A DNA stretch of 64,000 nt from Ipomoea triloba (lineage: Eukaryota; Streptophyta; Magnoliopsida; Solanales; Convolvulaceae). The stretch spans positions 30,202,645 through 30,266,644 of the forward strand of contig NC_044918.1 of NCBI RefSeq assembly GCF_003576645.1, written 5' to 3'. Below, in pieces: positions 59,340 to 64,000 of the stretch (position 1 is its first letter; the number at the start of each line of letters is the position of its first letter). The position numbers were made by a program, and so were the translations under genes. Below the pieces are notes generated by a model, which was not told where the DNA came from, made no database searches, and worked only from the letters and a program-made list of their open reading frames with translations.

Positions 59340-60105
59340 CGTCAAAATACTTCAAGTCTCTAACTGCTTCAGAATGGCTTCCATGCCTTCAAAGGCTCTC
59401 AATTCCTCAATCTTCAAGGTGTCTTTCAAATGTCAAATGAGGGGCTCTATTTATAGTGGAATGTGTAACCGATATCCCTCAACAAACTCTCTAATATTTA
59501 TCTAATTAAATTAATTAATTAATTAAAAAAAATGAACCTTGCCAATATTAAGTCTAGGTTCGATATTCTATCATTTTTTTTTGGTAAATGGTTCGAGATT
59601 CTATCTATCAACTAATTCAAATTCAAATTAATTTATAATTATCAAATTCAAATATAATAAAATTATATTTAAATTATAATTAAATTCAAATGTGAATTGG
59701 GCTTGGACCATTAATTAATTCAATAACCCAACATCAATTTAATTGGGCTAATTAAATTACTTTAATTATCATGGCCCAATAACTCAATTAGTCTAATACT
59801 CCATCTCAAACTAAGCCGGATAATGATTGAATTTGCCCATTTGTCGGTTTCAAATTTTCTGTGTCTGCAAATTTACCCCCTCGAGACTTGTCGTGACATA
59901 TTGCTTGACGTGCTTGGAGCGAGAAATCTCGAAATTTAAAGAGAAACTGAGATGGCCTTAATCAATGGGCCAAGATCATATATGAAACTTTAATTGGGCT
60001 CTGTTAATGAAAAGCAATTTATGACCAGGCCCATTATGCTCATCAGGATTCCAATCCTAAACCCAAATGAAATCAAGCTCATTCAAAGCCTAATGACAAT
60101 CTGAT
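59340..60105. other. Intergenic DNA, no gene seen
   Basis: AT-rich with AATTAAATTAATTAATT-type runs. No coding-like frame and no recognised element. Confidence 0.6.
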
Positions 60106-60665
60106 GGCAAATTATGCTGTGGACCCAGGTCCACCTTGCAAGGTGGACCTGGGTCCAAAATTACGTCGTTTTTGTCTCTTTTTCTTTAATTAGTAAACAT
60201 ATCGGTGAATATATAGTTGTCCAAAAATGTGTGAATGTAGAGGTTTCAAAGTGTGAATGTAGAGTATAGAAATCGTGAATGTAAATTTATGATTGTGTGA
60301 ATGTAGAGTTGCCCATAAATGTGTGAATGTGGAGGTTTCAAATTGTGAATATGGAGTATAGAAATCGTGAATGTAGAGTTATGCATGTGTGAATCTGTAA
60401 TAGAGTTAAAAAGTTCTAGCAACTTGTAGCCCTGTAATGTGTGAATGTGGAGTTCTCAAGTTGTGAATGTGGAGTATAGGACCTGTGAATATACAGTTTT
60501 GAATGTGTGAATGTGAAGTTTACAAATTGTGAATGTAGAGTATAGTTACTAAACATATAATCCTTGTAATGTGTGAATGTAGAGTTTACAAATTGTGAAT
60601 GTGAATGTAGAGTATAGTGTATGTGAATGTAGACCTAGGTGGACCTTAGGTCCACGGCATAACAA
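60106..60665. mobile_element. GGACC-family element with 36 bp perfect palindrome (copy E6)
   Basis: The left end GGCAAATTATGCTGTGGACC runs into a perfect 36-base palindrome at 60121-60156 (GGACCCAGGTCCACCTTG and its mirror). The right end is GGTGGACCTTAGGTCCACGG then CATAACAA. The interior is some fifteen variants of GTGAATGTAGAGTNTA. No coding. This is the clearest member of the family at 56, 377, 4263 and 63790. Confidence 0.65.
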
Positions 60666-60677
60666 CCCTTTTATTCT

Positions 60678-60877
60678 AGGAATAAGGATTCAAATTGGCC
60701 ATTAAATGTAACTTGAAAGTGCAATTAGGATACTGAACAAAAAAAAAAGTGCAATTAGGCCACTGAACACTTCAAATGTATGCAATTTCACCTGATAGCA
60801 GGTTACCATACATTTCGATCAGGTTATTTGCTTAATAATAAACTATTAAAATAATAATTAAAATTAATTAATTTATT

Positions 60878-60918
<41 letters not shown>

Positions 60919-61183
60919 TATTATTTACAAAAAGTCAACTTCTTTCACAAAATAACTTTTGCTTTATTATGGTGTGTTTTTTTTAATTTTTAAATTATTT
61001 TAATTTTTTATTTTAATAGTTTATTATTAAAATTTATTTTCAAATGTCAATTCACTGTCTACGTAAGCAAGTATCCTGATGAAATGGGTGATAACCTGCT
61101 ATCAGGTGAAATTGTATACATTTGAAGTGTTTAGTTGCTTAATTGCACTTTCAAATTACGTGGCCAATTTGAACCTTATTCCT
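60678..61183. mobile_element. Long-TIR MITE
   Basis: AGGAATAAGGATTCAAATTG at the left is mirrored by CAATTTGAACCTTATTCCT at the right. Mirroring continues through AAGTGCAATTAG and TGATAGCAGGTTA for about 110 bases. The centre is (TTA)n-rich (60868-60925). TTATT occurs at both flanks but a clear target duplication is lacking. Confidence 0.65.
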
Positions 61184-61246
61184 TTATTTATTCAATTATG
61201 ATCGCATTAGGAATGTAATCCAACTCCAACACCTCCTCACAGCACA

Positions 61247-61254
61247 CTATAAAT
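61247..61254 (+). promoter_or_regulatory. Possible TATA box before the 61.5 kb open frame
   Basis: CTATAAATA lies about 30 bases before a C/A-rich, leader-like stretch (ACATCCCCAAACCC). The ATG at 61508 is about 255 bases further. Only sequence resemblance supports it. Confidence 0.4.
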
Positions 61255-61507
61255 AACTCATCAACATCCCCAAACCCGCAGCAATCAACGAGACAGAGGA
61301 TCAAGGAAGAGCATTCGCAATCTGCTTCTCAATCAGGCAAATCACTTCCTCTTACCATCTCCCTATATGCATTTTCATTTACAGGGGTAGGAAGAACATT
61401 CAAGAAACAACAAGAACTCAAGACTTAAAATCAACGGAGTTCACAAACTCAAGAAGAAGAGCACCGTGGAATCTGCCAAGTAGAACAACCATCGGAGCGC
61501 TGTACCG

Positions 61508-62022
61508 ATGATACCGCCGGAGCGTGGGTTTCTACTTGGAGTCAGGGCCGATTTTTTTATTTGCATGGCCATGTGCTAGTATCAATAAGTGAGGCCCTAT
61601 CAAAGTATAAAAAAAATTGCAAAGAGAAAAATGTAAAAAACCTAGTTTTGGACCAATATAATCACAAATACATATACTAACTATTAGGCAGGACTAACTA
61701 TGGTCCCCAAAATTTTGGAAGCCTATGCGGTTGCACATCTTGCACACCCTAAAATCCGACTCTGCTTGGAGTGCCCAGATTTCCGTTGCAGCTGGAGTTT
61801 CTCACTGGAGGATTCGCCAGAAACCGCCGCTCAACCGCCAATGTTGTTGTTGATCAATCGCTGCTGCTGGGAAACAATTACTCAATCGCTGCCCAACCTG
61901 TCGCCTGGAAATTGTTGCTGCCTATTGGTTCGTCGTCGTTGGATGCGTCGCAGAAGCTCTGCCTCCCCATTGCCGATATTGCCGAGTCGTCACCGCAAAC
62001 GATTATAGCCGTGGAGAACTGA
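61508..62022 (+). pseudogene. Small unrecognised ORF interrupted by a hAT element
   Basis: The ATG at 61508 opens MIPPERGFLLG, which runs into the element at 61543. Beyond it, in the frame that would continue if the element and one 8 bp duplication were absent, VPRFPLQLEFLTGGFARNRR leads to a TGA at 62020-62022, ending TIIAVEN. The original frame would be about 95 codons, with TAG upstream in frame at 61481. Codon use is balanced (GC near 52%, well above surroundings). No family is recognised. Confidence 0.45.
61543..61764. mobile_element. Small hAT element with 8 bp target duplication
   Basis: Ends CAGGGCCGATTTT and AAAATCCGACTCTG are terminal inverted repeats (two mismatches). CTTGGAGT is duplicated at 61535-61542 and 61765-61772. 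222 bases, no transposase. It lies inside the open frame at 61508-62022. Confidence 0.85.
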
Positions 62023-62119
62023 TGTTGCATAGCTGAAGCTATCAGCTATAATTCACGTGACCACCCCTTTATTGGGAATGAAAGAAAGCAACTTTCCAAT
62101 AGCACAAACATTATATAAT

Positions 62120-62345
62120 TTGCTTCTTCTTTTTTTTTTTGGTTTTTGTTTTCTCTTGATTTATTTTCTTTTACTGTATTTCGTTTCTTTCTTGTTTTTT
62201 TCCTGTTTCTACGTATTTTGTTTTTCACTTTGTTTCTTTTTTGTTGTTGTTTTTTTTTTTTTTTGTAATAATACTATATATTAATATTAATTTCTACTGT
62301 ATTTTCCCTAATAATAATGATAATAATAACTTTAATTATCATCAT
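62120..62345. other. T-rich low-complexity stretch
   Basis: Runs of TTTTCTT and TTTTGTT, followed by TAATAATGATAATAATA. Open frames here are compositional artefacts. Confidence 0.7.
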
Positions 62346-62365
62346 TAGTTCAATTTCAAGACCAA

Positions 62366-62945
62366 TGGTTCGATGGACAAAGGAACTTGGTGATATCAAG
62401 CACCCAGAGCGACCACAAAGTCACATTAGCCGTCAATCAACCCCTTGCATCCCCTTAAGCGCAAAAGCCCGCAGTGTCATATCACGAACGCAATTGGACT
62501 CCCGAGTATGACATTCCACCGTCCAAGGTGTGGACCTTGCAACCAGGATTGAAACACGAACCTTCCACAGACATCCTTCCTACTCTGGGGAGTCGCATAA
62601 TTGATGATGAAGTCAAGTGGGGTAAAGACATCGATTTTGAAGATGATTTCACTTACACACAAGGATATTGGGAATGGGATGAAGATGCACTTTACTTCTT
62701 CAGAAAACCTCTAAAGGATGGCATGATATATGACGCTGTGTTCGCGTCGTTATTCACCTATGATCGCAACATCAACATCGTCCAAGCTTTTGCAAAGCAT
62801 GGTGCCCACGAACCAACACGTTGATTACCTCATCTAGTGAGATGTCTATATCACTACGAGATTTGTACATGCTCGGAGGGTTGCTATTGTTTGGGGAGAT
62901 TTACGATGAGCGCATTCCAAATGCCTTGGACAGTAGAATTTATTT
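62366..62945 (+). pseudogene. Plant mobile domain (PMD)-like gene fragment, frameshifted
   Basis: One frame gives EWDEDALYFFRKPL, YDAVFASLFTYDRNINIVQA and FAKH, then shifts. The next frame gives NTLITSSSEMSISLRDLYML and GEIYDERIPNA-type residues. This order is that of the plant mobile domain found in MAIN/MAIL-type genes and in retroelement and MULE passengers. The frameshift near 62795 and the missing rest make it non-functional. Confidence 0.55.
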
Positions 62946-62949
62946 TTAA

Positions 62950-63785
62950 AAGTGAGAGAATTTGCATGAATAAAGATAATCTAACAATGATATATGAATA
63001 GGTTGATGATCATCAGAGGTGGATCTAAAATTTGTTTTGAGTGCAAGAGAATGATTAAAACAAAAAAAGATAGTTTGAAAAAATGAAAATGAAACATTAG
63101 AAGTGACGATAAGAATAGTTATCGGGTATATTTGATAAGTGTGTAACAGTAGTTTAGTACAATAGATGATCAGTTTCAGTATAATACAATGGGTAAGTAA
63201 TAACAATACTGGTACAAGAGTGTTTGAGGACAGTAGTGTTTGTGTACAATTGTATTTTATGAGAGTGAATCATCTTGAGTACAGTATAGTAGTGTTGAGT
63301 ATTATCAAACAAAGTCCCCATCCTCTACCACAAGTCTGCTACTTATACTATGGCTGCAACGACTCTTTCTTTAGTGAGTGTAATGGAGTGCTAGTAATGG
63401 TGAGCTGCATAGAGTGTTGGTAATGATGAGCATTCATTGAGTGTTGGGTCGTGATAATGGAGAGCCGTTGGAATAATTATCATCACATCAATGTGTCGTC
63501 CTTGTGTAACGGGTGACCGTTTGTTGCCTTCGGGTTAGTTCTGATGATTCGGGTCGGGTGCTGATGCCCACTTATCCTGTCAAGAAGTATAACCACAAAT
63601 ATTGTTGGATATGCGCGAAAAATCAAAACACTTCAAAACTTTATTAAAAAAATATTCATAACAAAATACGAAACATAATCAATTTAATAAAATAATTTGA
63701 ATAAAAGAATACAAATGAAAATATCATTATTAATATTTTTTAAAAAATACAAAAAAAAATGTAAAAATCTAATAAATACAATGAG
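62950..63785. other. Intergenic DNA, no gene seen
   Basis: AT-rich. AGAGGTGGATCTAAAATTTG (63016) resembles an end word of plant repeats, and AATATTCATAACAAAATACG near 63650 belongs with the similar stretch at 5140-5200. No gene recognised. Confidence 0.5.
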
Positions 63786-63789
63786 AATC

Positions 63790-64000
63790 GGCAAATTATA
63801 TCGTGGACCATGGTCCATAATGCATTGTGGACCATGATCATAACTGATACTGCAGTTGTGTTGAACGGATACTGCAGTTGTGTTGAAAAGATACTGCAGT
63901 TGTGTTGAAAGGAAACTGCAGTTGCACGTAACAGAGGCCGTTCATCCGTTCCACACAACTGCAGTATCCGTTCAACACAGCTGCAGTATCTTTTCAACAC
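63790..64000. mobile_element. GGACC-family element (copy E7), cut by the window end
   Basis: The left end GGCAAATTATATCGTGGACC with TGGACCATGGTCCA matches E2 and E3. The interior has four 22-base units of ATACTGCAGTTGTGTTGAA(A/C). After 63920 the same words return inverted (ACACAACTGCAGTATCCGTT), forming an inner inverted repeat. The right end is outside the window. Confidence 0.6.

Overview
The window is nuclear DNA of a flowering plant, almost certainly a eudicot. The genes have GT-AG introns. The background is AT-rich and crowded with plant transposons: SINEs with tRNA-type A and B boxes, TRIM, Copia and LINE relics, Helitrons, hAT and Mutator-type elements, and long (TA)n and (GTAT)n microsatellites. 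I cannot name the species from sequence alone. Six single N characters are present, at 7740, 9634, 16073, 17462, 40597 and 41890. Three of them sit on junctions where the following sequence repeats what came just before, so parts of the window look like contig overlaps that were never merged.

Layout. 1-700: small elements with GGACC(ATGG)-type inverted ends. 1.2-3.9 kb: a five-exon nuclear gene for an organellar RimP-like ribosome maturation protein. 4-9.4 kb: intergenic sequence with a 1.58 kb perfect repeat across the N at 7740. 9.5-15 kb: a hAT-type miniature element, an LTR-element remnant and a decayed Copia element. 15-20.8 kb: microsatellites, SINEs, a fold-back element and an inverted-repeat MITE. 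20.9-25.5 kb: a LINE on the minus strand, split by a complete non-autonomous LTR retroelement whose interior resembles exons of the plant TRAPPC11 (foie-gras) gene. 25.5-29.9 kb: intergenic SINE debris and a LINE 3' fragment. 30.6-32.7 kb: a complete cytosolic-type 6-phosphogluconolactonase gene. 33.5-35.5 kb: LTR-like sequence with a 640 bp tandem duplication.

35.5-50 kb: three tandem blocks. Each holds a Copia gag scrap, LTR debris and a two-exon gene for a small secreted eight-cysteine defensin-like peptide. Copy A is frameshifted. Copy B is intact but has a Helitron upstream, another Helitron immediately after its stop codon, and an apparently artefactual second exon 1. Copy C is intact. 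50-56 kb: mostly retroelement remnants and one orphan terminal exon on the minus strand. 56.2-57.3 kb: a Mutator-like element with 9 bp target duplications. 58.25-59.11 kb: a large inverted repeat made from a histone H2B pseudogene fragment, able to form a long hairpin RNA. 60.1-61.2 kb: two further inverted-repeat elements. 61.5-62.0 kb: a short open frame interrupted by a small hAT element. 62.4-62.95 kb: a broken plant-mobile-domain gene.

Working genes are therefore few: RimP-like, 6-phosphogluconolactonase and two defensin-like peptides. The first two are housekeeping functions (organelle translation; oxidative pentose phosphate pathway). The peptide cluster is the main lineage-specific gene family. 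The best leads for new biology are the H2B hairpin, the gene-capturing LTR element and the transposon-laden peptide array.
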